Shown in pieces: positions 39,132 to 49,814 of a stretch of DNA of 64,000 bases (the first letter of the stretch is position 1; every line of letters begins with the position of its first letter). The DNA comes from Nocardioides limicola. Lineage in GTDB: Bacteria > Actinomycetota > Actinomycetes > Propionibacteriales > Nocardioidaceae. The stretch spans positions 282,161 through 346,160 of the forward strand of contig NZ_JAERJA010000004.1 in assembly GCF_016827675.1 (NCBI RefSeq), given 5' to 3'. The notes below the pieces were generated by a model. That model did not search any database, had not been told where the DNA came from, and saw nothing but the letters and a program-made list of their open reading frames with translations. The position numbers and the translations under genes were made by a program.

Positions 39132-40541
39132 ATGGAGACAGTGCGTGAGGCGGCACACGCCGCACCGAGGTGGAGGGACAAGAAGCGCTACCTGTGGGTG
39201 CTGGGACTGGTGGTCCCATTGCTTCCGCTGACCGGGATGGCGCTCCACCAGGGCACGGGACTGAGCGTGTGGCTGTGGCTCACACCGGTCGTCTTCCTCG
39301 GCCTGATCCCGCTGCTCGACCTGATCGCCGGGTACGACGACACCAACCCGCCGGACGAGGTCATCGACGCCCTCGAGCAGGACCGCTACTACCGCTGGGT
39401 GACCTACGCCTACCTGCCGGTCCAGTACGGCGGTTTCGTGGTCGCGATGTGGTACCTGGCCACCGCCGACCTGAGTCTGGTGGCCAAGGTGGGCCTGGCC
39501 GTCTCCATCGGCACCGTGGCCGGCGTCGCCATCAACACCGCCCACGAACTCGGACACAAGAGGGAGAGTCACGAGCGCTGGTTCTCCAAGATCGCGTTGG
39601 CGCAGAGCTTCTACGGGCACTTCTACATCGAGCACAACCGCGGCCACCATGTCCGGGTGGCCACCCCCGAGGACCCGGCCTCGTCCCGGATCGGGGAGAG
39701 CCTCTACCGGTTCTGGCCGCGCACCGTGAAGGGCTCCCTGGTCAGCGCCTGGGAGTCGGAGGCCAAGCGCTTCAAGCGGGCTGGCCAACACCCGTTCCGG
39801 TTCGGCAACAACGTGCTGAATGCCTGGCTGATGTCGGTGCTGCTGTGGGGTGCGCTGGTGGTCTGGCTGGGCCCCGGGGTGCTGCCCTACCTGCTGATCC
39901 AGGCGTTCGTCGGCTTCTCCCTGCTCGAAGTGGTCAACTACATGGAGCACTACGGGATGCTCCGGCAGAAGGTCGGCCCCGAGGGCCGGCAGCGCTACGA
40001 GCGGGTGAACCCCAGCCACAGCTGGAACTCCAACAACGTGGCCACCAACGTGTTGCTCTACCACCTGCAGCGGCACAGCGACCACCACGCCAATCCCACG
40101 AGGCGCTACCAGACGCTGCGTGACTTCCCCGAGGCCCCTGTGCTGCCCACCGGCTACACCGGCATGATCGTGGTCGCGCTCTTCCCGTTCTGGTTCCGCC
40201 GGATCATGGACAAGCGGGTGGTCGCCCACTACGACGGCGACCTGACGCTGGCCAACGTGCAGCCCGGCAAGCTGGAGAAGTTGCAGCGGAGGTTCCCTCC
40301 GCCCGCCCGGCACCGCGAACTCGACCTCACCGACGACCCGACCGCACACACCTTCACCAGTGAGGTGCTTGCCGCCCGCTGCCCCGGCTGCGGCTACACC
40401 TACCAGGTCGAGGTCGGCAACGAGTTGGAGGGATTCGCGGCCGGCACCGCCTGGGCCGAGATCCCCGGCGACTGGTGCTGCCCCGACTGCGGAGTGCGGG
40501 AGAAGGTCGACTTCGTCCCGCTGTCCAGCGCAGCCGTGTGA
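39132..40541 (+). CDS. alkB: Alkane 1-monooxygenase fused to rubredoxin
   Basis: 469 residues, ATG behind AGGAGGA. Membrane diiron hydroxylase with its His boxes HELGH (138-142), HNRGHH (168-173) and LQRHSDHH (312-319), and the NYMEHYG block (269-275) lining the substrate channel; six helices are visible. From about residue 415 a rubredoxin domain follows: CPGCGY (417-422) and CPDCG (450-454) bind the iron that passes electrons to the diiron centre. Such fusions are known in Nocardioides, Dietzia and relatives and oxidise medium/long n-alkanes. No rubredoxin reductase is adjacent. The PucR-like gene downstream is the likely regulator. Confidence 0.95.
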   Translation: METVREAAHAAPRWRDKKRYLWVLGLVVPLLPLTGMALHQGTGLSVWLWLTPVVFLGLIPLLDLIAGYDDTNPPDEVIDALEQDRYYRWVTYAYLPVQYGGFVVAMWYLATADLSLVAKVGLAVSIGTVAGVAINTAHELGHKRESHERWFSKIALAQSFYGHFYIEHNRGHHVRVATPEDPASSRIGESLYRFWPRTVKGSLVSAWESEAKRFKRAGQHPFRFGNNVLNAWLMSVLLWGALVVWLGPGVLPYLLIQAFVGFSLLEVVNYMEHYGMLRQKVGPEGRQRYERVNPSHSWNSNNVATNVLLYHLQRHSDHHANPTRRYQTLRDFPEAPVLPTGYTGMIVVALFPFWFRRIMDKRVVAHYDGDLTLANVQPGKLEKLQRRFPPPARHRELDLTDDPTAHTFTSEVLAARCPGCGYTYQVEVGNELEGFAAGTAWAEIPGDWCCPDCGVREKVDFVPLSSAAV

Positions 40542-40545
40542 CGCC

Positions 40546-41778
40546 TCACCCGCCCGTCGGCGGAGCCAGGAACGCGTCGTAGTACCGCAACGCCAACTCC
40601 AGCTCCGTCGGCGCGCGGCCGGCCGGGTGGCCGAGGAGTTCCTCGGCCTGGTTCACCCGGTACCGCACCGTGTTCTTGTGCACCATCAGCAACTTCGAGG
40701 CCCCGTCGACGCTGCCGGTGGACAGCAGGGCGTGCAGGGTCTGCCTCAACCGGGCGGGTCCCTCACCTTCGCCGGCGAGGTCGCCCAGGGTGCGCAGCAC
40801 GAATCGGCGCGTCTCCTCTCCCGACTCGGCCAGCAGACACAGCAGCTCCACCTCCGAGTACAACGCCACGGACCGGATGCTCGCGGCCCGGAACGCGACC
40901 TTCTGCGCCTGCTGGGCCTCCTGATGGCTGACCCGGAAGCCGTCGATTCCGGCCAGTGGCGTGCCGACCGCCACGCTCATGCCCGCCTCGGCCAACCAGG
41001 AGGCACACCCGTGCACCCGGGAGAGATCCGGGGCGGACCTGGTGGCCAGCCAACACCACAGGTCGCGGCCGCCCGGGCTCACGATCAGCGGGTTCTTGGC
41101 GCCCACGGCGCGGGCCACCCGGTTCGCTGATTCGCGAAGGTCGGCGATGTGCTCCACGTGCTCGACGTGGAGCAGCAGCGCGGTGTTGTAGGACGAGAGC
41201 GGGTGCCCGCCGAGCATCGCCGAGAGTTCACGCGGCTCCTTGTCACTGCCGGCGAGGATCGCGCGCACCGCGTCGAGGCGTTGGGCGGCCGCGCCCTGGC
41301 GGATCCGGTCCCGTTCGGTCTGGAACACCCCCACCGAAGCCTCGATCGAGGCGTCGAGCCACGCGCTGGCGCGACTCCAGAAGAGGACCAGGAATCTCGC
41401 ATCGTCCTGACTCTGCTCCCCGGCCCGACCCACGTTCGAGGCGATGTAGTCCCAGACGGCCTGCTGTGCGATCCGGTACACCCGGAACAGCAGGGTCAGT
41501 TCGTGCCCCCGATGCGCCAGCTCCGAGGCCAGGTCGATCGCCGCCTGGACCAGGTGCACCTCGCGGGGCGGTTCGCCCAGGCTGTTCAGGAAGGCCACCC
41601 AGTGCGCCCGGACCGCGGCGTGCACCGCTTGGGCCAACGCCGCGTCGTCGGCCACCTCCGGGCTCTGTGCCAGCACTGCGGTGGCGATGCCGTCGACCCA
41701 CGAGTCCACTGAGCCTGCCTGCGACTCCCGGGCCACGAACTCCTGCACCCGTCGGCTCAACTCCGTCGTCTCCGCCAC
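40546..41778 (-). CDS. PucR/CdaR-like transcriptional regulator
   Basis: 410 residues from GTG 41776-41778, which has AGGAGG 6 nt upstream; the frame to 41805 adds 9 residues. The C-terminal HTH is characteristic: LRQTLHALLSTGSVDGASKL, then LMVHKNTVRYRVNQAEELLG. The middle is a GGDEF-like/degenerate sensory region. Convergent with alkB by 4 bp, so a role in alkane-dependent induction is plausible (inference); PucR family members otherwise sense purines, polyketides or sugars. Confidence 0.88.
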   Translation of the reverse strand: MAETTELSRRVQEFVARESQAGSVDSWVDGIATAVLAQSPEVADDAALAQAVHAAVRAHWVAFLNSLGEPPREVHLVQAAIDLASELAHRGHELTLLFRVYRIAQQAVWDYIASNVGRAGEQSQDDARFLVLFWSRASAWLDASIEASVGVFQTERDRIRQGAAAQRLDAVRAILAGSDKEPRELSAMLGGHPLSSYNTALLLHVEHVEHIADLRESANRVARAVGAKNPLIVSPGGRDLWCWLATRSAPDLSRVHGCASWLAEAGMSVAVGTPLAGIDGFRVSHQEAQQAQKVAFRAASIRSVALYSEVELLCLLAESGEETRRFVLRTLGDLAGEGEGPARLRQTLHALLSTGSVDGASKLLMVHKNTVRYRVNQAEELLGHPAGRAPTELELALRYYDAFLAPPTGG

Positions 41779-41917
41779 GGCGACCTCCTTGGGCGCAACG
41801 TACAACAGTCAGGGGAGAGTCGGCCGACAACGTCAACGTCGTGGCGGGAGGACGAGGCGCTATCGTCGCCGCCATGAGGGGCGTGCGACGTGGACCGAGG
41901 TTGCCGGGGGAGTGGCG

Positions 41918-42370
41918 ATGAGGGTCGTCGAAAGGCAGACCCGGGTCGATGCTCCGATCGAGGCGGTCTGGGCCCGGGTGGTGACTCCGGAGGGGATCAA
42001 CGACGAACTCCGGCCGGTGATGACGATGGGCATGCCCCGTGGTTCCGAAGGGGTCAACATCGACACCGTCGTAGTGGGCCGGCCCCTGGGCCGCGCCTGG
42101 CTTCGGCTCTTCGGGCTGATCCCCTTCGACTACGACGACCTGACCATCGTCGCCATCGAGCCGGGCCGCAGTTTCCACGAGCGGTCGACGATGCTCAGCA
42201 TGCGGCATTGGGAGCATGAGCGGAGCCTGGCTCCCGAGGGTCCCGTAACGCTGGTCAGTGACCGGCTCACCTTCGCGCCACGGATCCCCGGCACGGGGGC
42301 CTTGATGGCTCGGGTGATCAGCGCGCTGTTCGGTCACCGGCATCGCCGGCTGCGCAGGTTCTTCAGCTGA
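41918..42370 (+). CDS. SRPBCC (START-like) family protein
   Basis: 150 residues from ATG 41918 behind GGGGGAG. MRVVERQTRVDAPIEAVWAR and RVVTPEGINDELRPVMTM open a helix-grip fold for hydrophobic ligands, with HERSTMLSMRHWEHERSLAP and a terminal MARVISALFGHRHRRLRRFF helix. Role unknown; lipid or polyketide binding is typical. Monocistronic between the PucR-like gene and an acyltransferase. Confidence 0.8.
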   Translation: MRVVERQTRVDAPIEAVWARVVTPEGINDELRPVMTMGMPRGSEGVNIDTVVVGRPLGRAWLRLFGLIPFDYDDLTIVAIEPGRSFHERSTMLSMRHWEHERSLAPEGPVTLVSDRLTFAPRIPGTGALMARVISALFGHRHRRLRRFFS

Positions 42371-42402
42371 CCAGCCACCGGTGACGACACGGCACCGGTG
42401 GG

Positions 42403-43071
42403 CTACACCTCCATCGGGAGGTCGTTGTAGACCCCGGCCCACTCCTGCCCGGTGAGTTCGTGGATCGAGGCCATGATCTGGTCGGTGAGCTCGCGGCGGG
42501 CCCGGCCACGCGGGAGGGCGCGGTGCTCCTCGCTGACCGTGATCGGCGCACCGAAGCTGATCGACACCTTGACCAGGCGCGGCAGCCGCGAACCGATCGG
42601 CTGCAGCTTCTCGGTGCCGACCAGGCCGACGGGGACGACGGGTGCGCCCGAGGTCAGCGCGAGGTGCCCGACGCCGGTGCGGCCCCGGTAGAGCCGGCCG
42701 TCTCGGGAGCGGGTGCCCTCGGGGTAGATGCCGAACGCCTCGCCGCGGTCGAGCACCTGCAACGCGGTCTGCAGCGACTCCATCGCCGCCGCCGAGTCCG
42801 CCCTATCGACCGGCAGCATGCCCAGTCCCTCGAACCAGGCGCGCGACAGGGCTCCCTTGACTCCGGTTCCGGTGAAGTAGTCGGACTTGGCCAGGAAGGC
42901 CACCTTGCGTGGCACCACGATCGGGATCACCACCGAGTCGACGAAGCTGAGGTGGTTGCTGGCCAGGATCACCGGACCCGTCCGCGGCAGGTGGTGCAGG
43001 CCAGTGACCCGCGGCCGCCAGAGAGCCTTGGCCACGGGTGGAACCACGGAGTGCAGGGCACGGTAGATCAC
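42403..43071 (-). CDS. 1-acyl-sn-glycerol-3-phosphate acyltransferase (PlsC-like)
   Basis: 222 residues. Acyltransferase motifs: NHLSFVD (H40-x4-D45), then FGIYPEGTRSRDGRLYRGR for phosphate binding and VPVGLVGTEKL. Transfers acyl chains to lysophosphatidic acid or a related acceptor at the inner membrane. Divergent from furA. Confidence 0.92.
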   Translation of the reverse strand: MIYRALHSVVPPVAKALWRPRVTGLHHLPRTGPVILASNHLSFVDSVVIPIVVPRKVAFLAKSDYFTGTGVKGALSRAWFEGLGMLPVDRADSAAAMESLQTALQVLDRGEAFGIYPEGTRSRDGRLYRGRTGVGHLALTSGAPVVPVGLVGTEKLQPIGSRLPRLVKVSISFGAPITVSEEHRALPRGRARRELTDQIMASIHELTGQEWAGVYNDLPMEV

Positions 43072-43150
43072 GTCGAGGACGTTAGGGGTTACCGATGGGT
43101 CGGCCTATTCGACGCGGGTGTCGCGCTGGCCGGCCACGACACGCCTAAGG

Positions 43151-43175
43151 CTTTTCTTGACTCGTTCAAGAAAAG
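43151..43175. promoter_or_regulatory. FurA operator
   Basis: CTTTTCTTGA-CTCGT-TCAAGAAAAG is a perfect 10-bp inverted repeat 16 bp before furA, resembling the AT-rich furA-katG operator known in mycobacteria. Confidence 0.75.
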
Positions 43176-43190
43176 GGCTAGGGTGGGGGC

Positions 43191-43622
43191 ATGGCCGAGA
43201 CCCCCGACCTCACCGAGATGCTGCGCGGTGCCGCGCTGCGGGTGACGAGGCCCCGGGTCGCGGTGCTGACCGCCGTACACAGTCACCCACACGCCGACAC
43301 CGACGCGATCATCAAAGTGGTCCGGGCCGACCTCCCCGAGGTCTCCCACCAGGCCGTCTACGACTCGTTGCGCACGCTGACCGCGGCTGGTCTGGTACGC
43401 CGGATCCAGCCGTCCGGGTCGGTGGCCCGCTACGAGTCGCGGACCGGTGACAACCACCACCACGTGGTCTGCCGCGCCTGCGGTGCGATCGCCGACGTCG
43501 ACTGCGCCGTCGGTCATGCCCCCTGCCTGACCGCCTCCGACGACCACGGCTTCAGCCTCGACGAGGCCGAGGTCGTCTATTGGGGGCTGTGCCCCCGCTG
43601 TGCGACACACCCGCCCACCTGA
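43191..43622 (+). CDS. furA: Fur-family peroxide-type repressor
   Basis: 143 residues from ATG 43191 behind GTGGGGG. Winged HTH: ALRVTRPRVAVLTAVHSHPH, then VSHQAVYDSLRTLTAAGLVR. The metal site shows in NHHHVVCRACG and a C-terminal CPRC, giving two CxxC zinc ligands. Linked to katG 43 bp downstream, as in mycobacteria and streptomycetes, where FurA represses the pair until peroxide oxidises it. Confidence 0.93.
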   Translation: MAETPDLTEMLRGAALRVTRPRVAVLTAVHSHPHADTDAIIKVVRADLPEVSHQAVYDSLRTLTAAGLVRRIQPSGSVARYESRTGDNHHHVVCRACGAIADVDCAVGHAPCLTASDDHGFSLDEAEVVYWGLCPRCATHPPT

Positions 43623-45878
<2,256 letters not shown>

Positions 45879-45938
45879 GAAATGGGGAAGGGCCCGTGAC
45901 GCGTGCGCCAGCACGCGTCACGGGCCCTTCCCCATTTC
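45879..45938 (+). terminator. 28-bp-stem terminator of katG
   Basis: Arms 45879-45906 and 45911-45938 are perfectly complementary with a GCCA loop, overlapping the end of the katG stop region. Unusually long for a terminator. Confidence 0.85.
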
Positions 45939-46001
45939 CCCGCCGAGTTGGGCCTTATCCGCGCCGAGTTGGGTCTTGTTCGCATCGAGTTGGGTGGCGT
46001 C
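45939..46001. repeat. 21-bp tandem array A (3 units)
   Basis: Three units at exact 21-bp period with core GYCGAGTTGGG (GAGTTGGG at 45945, 45966 and 45987), directly after the katG terminator. Same family as arrays at 54722-54805 and 55513-55596. Confidence 0.8.
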
Positions 46002-46094
46002 GCCACCCGGGGGGGTAGGCAGGCTTCTTCTCCAGGGCGCCGAGTGCTCCGTCCTCGCCGGGCAGGTCGGGGAGGGTGCTGATAGCCTCCCCGC

Positions 46095-46263
46095 ACGTCG
46101 TGGTGACGGGAAGCCGGTGCAAAGCCGGCGCGGCCCTCGCCACTGTGACCGCCGAGTCCGACGACCTCACCGGTGCTGAAAAGGCAGCGGGGCCACTGGG
46201 TGCAGACCTGGGAAGGCCGGTCGGAGGGTGATGACGCGGGAGCCAGGAGACCGATCACGACGG
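46095..46263 (+). ncRNA. Cobalamin riboswitch
   Basis: The B12 box AGCCAGGAGACC (about 46241-46252) is present with the conserved upstream elements GGGAAGCCGGTGCAAAGCCG and CGCCACTGTGA, and a P1 stem CGTCGTG/CACGACG (46096-46102 with 46256-46262). It ends immediately before the transporter operon, where adenosylcobalamin should repress translation of btuF. Confidence 0.92.
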
Positions 46264-46294
46264 AATGCACATCCACGAGGGTTTGGAGAAGAAA

Positions 46295-47281
46295 TTGCGC
46301 AGTCGACCCCTGCATGCCGTCGTCTCGGTCACCGTCGCCGCCGTGCTGGCCGGATGCGCAGGAGCGCCCGAGCGCCCCGCCGCGGCTAGCATCGAGGCCA
46401 GCGGGTTCCCGCACGAGCTGAGTTCGTGCGGCTTCACCGTGACGCTGCCGAGCCCGCCCACCGCGGTGGTCACGATGAATCAGACCGCCACCGAGATCGT
46501 CCTGGCCCTCGACGCCGCCGATCAACTGGCCGGCACCGCCTACCTCGACGACGAGATCGCCGAGCAGTGGCAGGAGGCCTACGACGCGGTGCCGGTGCTC
46601 GCGGACCAGTACGCCGACTCCGAGACCATCCTTGCCGCCGGCGCCGACCTGGTCATCGGCTCCTGGATCAGTGCCTTCAGCGACGAGGCGGCCGGCAGCC
46701 GCGAGGCGCTGCGCGACAGCGGGATCGCCTCCTACCTGTCCCCGTTCAGCTGCGAGGACCCCGACGCCCGGGCCGCAGTGAACTTCGACAGCGTCTGGGC
46801 CGAGATCGCCGACATCGCCACCGCCCTCGGGGTACCCGAGCGGGCGGAGCAGCTCAAGGCCGACCAGCAGGACGCCCTGGCACGACTGGCCGACCAGGCG
46901 CCGGGCGCGGGCCTCAACATGTTCTGGTACGACTCCGGGGACAAGTCGGCGTACGCCGGCACCGGCGACGGCGGCCCGCAGATCATCATCGACGCCGTCG
47001 GAGGGACCAACATCTTCGCCGACGTGCCCGGCAGTTGGGCCGACGTCTCCTGGGAGCGGGTCGTCGCCGCCGACCCCGATGTGATCGTGCTCGCCGACGC
47101 CGGTTGGTCCTCGGCGCAGGACAAGATCACGCACCTCGGGAACGACCCGGTGCTCTCCCAGTTGCGGGCCGTCGAGGCGGGTGCCTTCGTGATCGTGCCG
47201 TTCTCCGAGACGGTCCCGGGCGCCCGGATGCTGCAAGGCGTCGAGCGAGTCGCCGCGCAACTGGCCGACCTGGGCCGATGA
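46295..47281 (+). CDS. btuF: Cobalamin ABC transporter, substrate-binding lipoprotein
   Basis: 328 residues from TTG 46295, chosen because GGAG (46285-46288) lies 6 nt upstream; ATG 46265 abuts the riboswitch P1 and lacks a site. Lipoprotein signal VTVAAVLAGC, then a BtuF/FecB fold: VVTMNQTATEIVLALDAADQ, GADLVIGSWISAF and VGGTNIFADVPGSWADVSWE. Captures cobalamin or precursors outside the membrane. Controlled by the riboswitch upstream; overlaps the permease gene (ATGA). Confidence 0.88.
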   Translation: MRSRPLHAVVSVTVAAVLAGCAGAPERPAAASIEASGFPHELSSCGFTVTLPSPPTAVVTMNQTATEIVLALDAADQLAGTAYLDDEIAEQWQEAYDAVPVLADQYADSETILAAGADLVIGSWISAFSDEAAGSREALRDSGIASYLSPFSCEDPDARAAVNFDSVWAEIADIATALGVPERAEQLKADQQDALARLADQAPGAGLNMFWYDSGDKSAYAGTGDGGPQIIIDAVGGTNIFADVPGSWADVSWERVVAADPDVIVLADAGWSSAQDKITHLGNDPVLSQLRAVEAGAFVIVPFSETVPGARMLQGVERVAAQLADLGR

Positions 47282-48345
47282 CCTCCCTCGCCCAGGTACG
47301 CCGGGCTCGTCGCGAGGTGAGTACGACGGCAGCCGTGGTCGTCCTCACCGGCGCGTTGCTGCTCAGCATGGCCGTCGCCGCCGGAGTCGGCGCAGTCTCG
47401 ATCCCCCTCGACACCGTCTTCTCGGTCGTGGCCCGCCGGCTCGGGCTCGGCTCCTTCGACGCCGTCACCGTGCTCGAGGACCAGATCGTCTGGCAGTTGC
47501 GGATGCCGCGGGTGCTCGGCGCGGCCGCGACCGGCGCCGGGCTCGCGGTGGTCGGTGCGGTGCTGCAGTCCCTGACCCGCAACGACCTGGCCGACCCGTT
47601 CCTGCTCGGCGTCTCCAGCGGAGCGACCGTCGGAGCGGTGGCAGTGCTCATCCTCGGCTTCTCGATCGCCGGGCTGGCCGGTGGCGCGATGCTGACCGTG
47701 GGTGCCTTCATCGGCGCGATCGCCGCGCTGGTCGTGGTGGTCGCGCTCGCGACCGGACGGTCCGGATCGCTGCCGCCGACCCGGACGGTGCTCGCCGGCG
47801 TGGTGGTCGGCCAGATCTGCGCCGCCGCCACCGCATTCATCGTGATCGCCTCCGGCCAGGGCGACGCAGCACGCCGCGTGCTCTCCTGGACGCTGGGCTC
47901 CATGGCCGGCCTGCGCTGGCCCTCGGCGATCTTCCTGGCCGTCGTCGCGGTGCTCGCGGTGCTGGTGATCCGGTCCAGTGCCCGACAGTTGGACGCGTTC
48001 GCGTTCGGGGACTCCTCGGCCCGGTCACTGGGGGTCGCCACCGAGCGGCTGCGCTGGCTGCTGCTGGTCGGCACCGCCCTGGTCACCGCCTGCCTGGTCG
48101 CCTACACCGGCGCCATCGGCTTCGTCGGACTGGTGGTGCCGCACGTGGTCCGGATCATCTGCGGACCGCTGCACCAGCGGCTGATCCCGGTCGCCGCACT
48201 GGCCGGTGCGGTGCTGCTGGTCTGGGCGGACACGCTCGCCCGCAGCGTCGTCGCCGGCCAGGAGATCCCGATCGGCGTCGTCACCGCCGCAGTCGGAGCG
48301 CCGATCTTCGCGATCCTGCTGCGTCGCCAGGCGAGGCTCTCATGA
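47278..48345 (+). CDS. btuC: Cobalamin ABC transporter permease (FecCD family)
   Basis: 355 residues, ATG in an ATGA overlap. BtuC-type polytopic protein with about ten helices and the LRMPRVLGAAATGAGLAVVG, then LADPFLLGVSSGATVGAVAV and ARSLGVATERLRWLLLVGTA (coupling helix) blocks, closing with PIGVVTAAVGAPIFAILLRR. Four-base overlap with the ATPase gene. Confidence 0.92.
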   Translation: MTSLAQVRRARREVSTTAAVVVLTGALLLSMAVAAGVGAVSIPLDTVFSVVARRLGLGSFDAVTVLEDQIVWQLRMPRVLGAAATGAGLAVVGAVLQSLTRNDLADPFLLGVSSGATVGAVAVLILGFSIAGLAGGAMLTVGAFIGAIAALVVVVALATGRSGSLPPTRTVLAGVVVGQICAAATAFIVIASGQGDAARRVLSWTLGSMAGLRWPSAIFLAVVAVLAVLVIRSSARQLDAFAFGDSSARSLGVATERLRWLLLVGTALVTACLVAYTGAIGFVGLVVPHVVRIICGPLHQRLIPVAALAGAVLLVWADTLARSVVAGQEIPIGVVTAAVGAPIFAILLRRQARLS

Positions 48346-49118
48346 GGCTCCGAGCCAGCAGCCTCAGCTGGCAACTCCCGGGCCGTCACGGCGGCCGGAT
48401 GATCATCGACGGGGTCGACCTGGACGTCGCGCCGGGCTCGTTCACCGGCCTGCTCGGCCCCAACGGATCGGGGAAGTCCAGCCTGCTCAGCGTGGTCAGC
48501 GGGCTACGCCGCCCCACCCGCGGCACGGTGCGCCTCGGCGACGACGACCTGCACCGGCTGCGACCCCGCGAGCGTGCCCGCCGGATCGCCCTCGTCGAGC
48601 AGCACGCCGCCACCGGCCTGGAGTTGACGGTGCGGCAGGTCGTCGAGCTCGGCCGGGTGCCGCACGCGGGTCGCGGGATCGACAACGCCGGCATCGTCGC
48701 CGAAGCGATGAAGTTGGCCCGGGTCGGCGAGTTGGCGGACCGGAGCTGGCAGACCCTCAGCGGCGGCGAACGGCAACGGACCCACCTGGCCCGGGCGCTG
48801 GCCCAGCAGCCGCAGGTGCTGCTGCTCGACGAACCCACCAACCACCTCGATCTGGGTCACCAGCTCGACTTCCTGGCCTGTGTCCGCGGGCTCGGCATCA
48901 CCACCATCGCCGCGCTCCACGATCTGGATCTGGCTGCGGCCTACTGCGACCGGCTGGTGGTGCTCCAGGCCGGCCGGATCGTCGCCGACGGTGACGTCGC
49001 CGCGGTGCTCACCCCGGAGCTGCTCGCCGACGTCTACGGCGTACGAGCCACCGTGCAGGCGCATCCGCACACCGGCAGGCCGCAGATCTGCTGGCACCCC
49101 GGAGGCGTCGATGACTGA
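48342..49118 (+). CDS. btuD: Cobalamin ABC transporter ATP-binding protein
   Basis: 258 residues. Walker A GLLGPNGSGKSSLL, signature LSGGERQRTHLARAL, Walker B VLLLDEPTNHLDLG and the switch His in AALHDLDLAAAYCDRLV. Energises BtuFC-type import. The 3' end overlaps the next gene by 8 nt. Confidence 0.93.
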   Translation: MRLRASSLSWQLPGRHGGRMIIDGVDLDVAPGSFTGLLGPNGSGKSSLLSVVSGLRRPTRGTVRLGDDDLHRLRPRERARRIALVEQHAATGLELTVRQVVELGRVPHAGRGIDNAGIVAEAMKLARVGELADRSWQTLSGGERQRTHLARALAQQPQVLLLDEPTNHLDLGHQLDFLACVRGLGITTIAALHDLDLAAAYCDRLVVLQAGRIVADGDVAAVLTPELLADVYGVRATVQAHPHTGRPQICWHPGGVDD

Positions 49119-49776
49119 GGTGGTCGTGGTCGGGCTCGCCGTCTCGGACCCGGTGCACGCGTCGGCGTTGCGGCGACTCGACGGGCACGTCGCGTTCCTG
49201 CAACTGGCCAGACCCGCGCTGGTCGACGTGCTCACCGAGCTCGCGGACACCGGCGCCGAGCGGGTCGTGCTGGTCGGGTTCACCGCGTCCGGGCAGTCGT
49301 TGCGGTCGTGGCTGCGGCGGGTGGCCAGCCACTGGCTGCGTGAGTACGACGGCCCGCTCCCCGAAGTCGCGATGGCCGTGGATGTGCTCACCGACGCCGA
49401 CCCCGAACAGCTCGCCGCGGCGCTCACCCGGACCCGGCCACTGACCGACGACGCGCCCGGACTGACCAACCCCGCCTGGGAGGAGGTGCCCGGCTTCCGG
49501 CATCAGGTCTTCGTCTGTCGAGGGCCCCGGTGTGCCGCCCGCGGGGCCGGGGAGACGGCCGCCGCGTTGACGTCGGCCCTGATCCGCCACGGCCTCGGCG
49601 ACGACGACGTGCTGGTCACCCAGACGGGCTGCCAGTTCCCCTGCAACCACGCGCCGGTGGTCAGCGTGCACCCCGACGACACCTGGTACGGCCGGATGGA
49701 GGCGGCCGAGACCGACCGGCTCGTCACCGGGCACCTGATCGCCGGCGGTCGATTGGCCGACCGGCGGATCCGCTGA
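49111..49776 (+). CDS. CbiX-like protein with [2Fe-2S] ferredoxin domain
   Basis: 221 residues. The N-terminal half resembles the chelatase fold ([39 protein letters not shown]), and the C-terminal half is a thioredoxin-like [2Fe-2S] ferredoxin: [13 protein letters not shown] and [20 protein letters not shown] supply four cysteines. Such fusions occur with cobalamin genes, where CbiX inserts cobalt into sirohydrochlorin. Chelatase His ligands are not obvious here, so activity is uncertain. Last gene of the riboswitch operon. Confidence 0.75.
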   Translation: MTEVVVVGLAVSDPVHASALRRLDGHVAFLQLARPALVDVLTELADTGAERVVLVGFTASGQSLRSWLRRVASHWLREYDGPLPEVAMAVDVLTDADPEQLAAALTRTRPLTDDAPGLTNPAWEEVPGFRHQVFVCRGPRCAARGAGETAAALTSALIRHGLGDDDVLVTQTGCQFPCNHAPVVSVHPDDTWYGRMEAAETDRLVTGHLIAGGRLADRRIR

Positions 49777-49814
49777 GCAACGCCCCACGGGTGCGCAGCG
49801 CCTACTCTTGCGGC

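Noticed and set aside
45939..46001. CRISPR array
   Set aside because: Units are adjacent with no unique spacers, too short, and no cas gene is present; the same applies to the other arrays.
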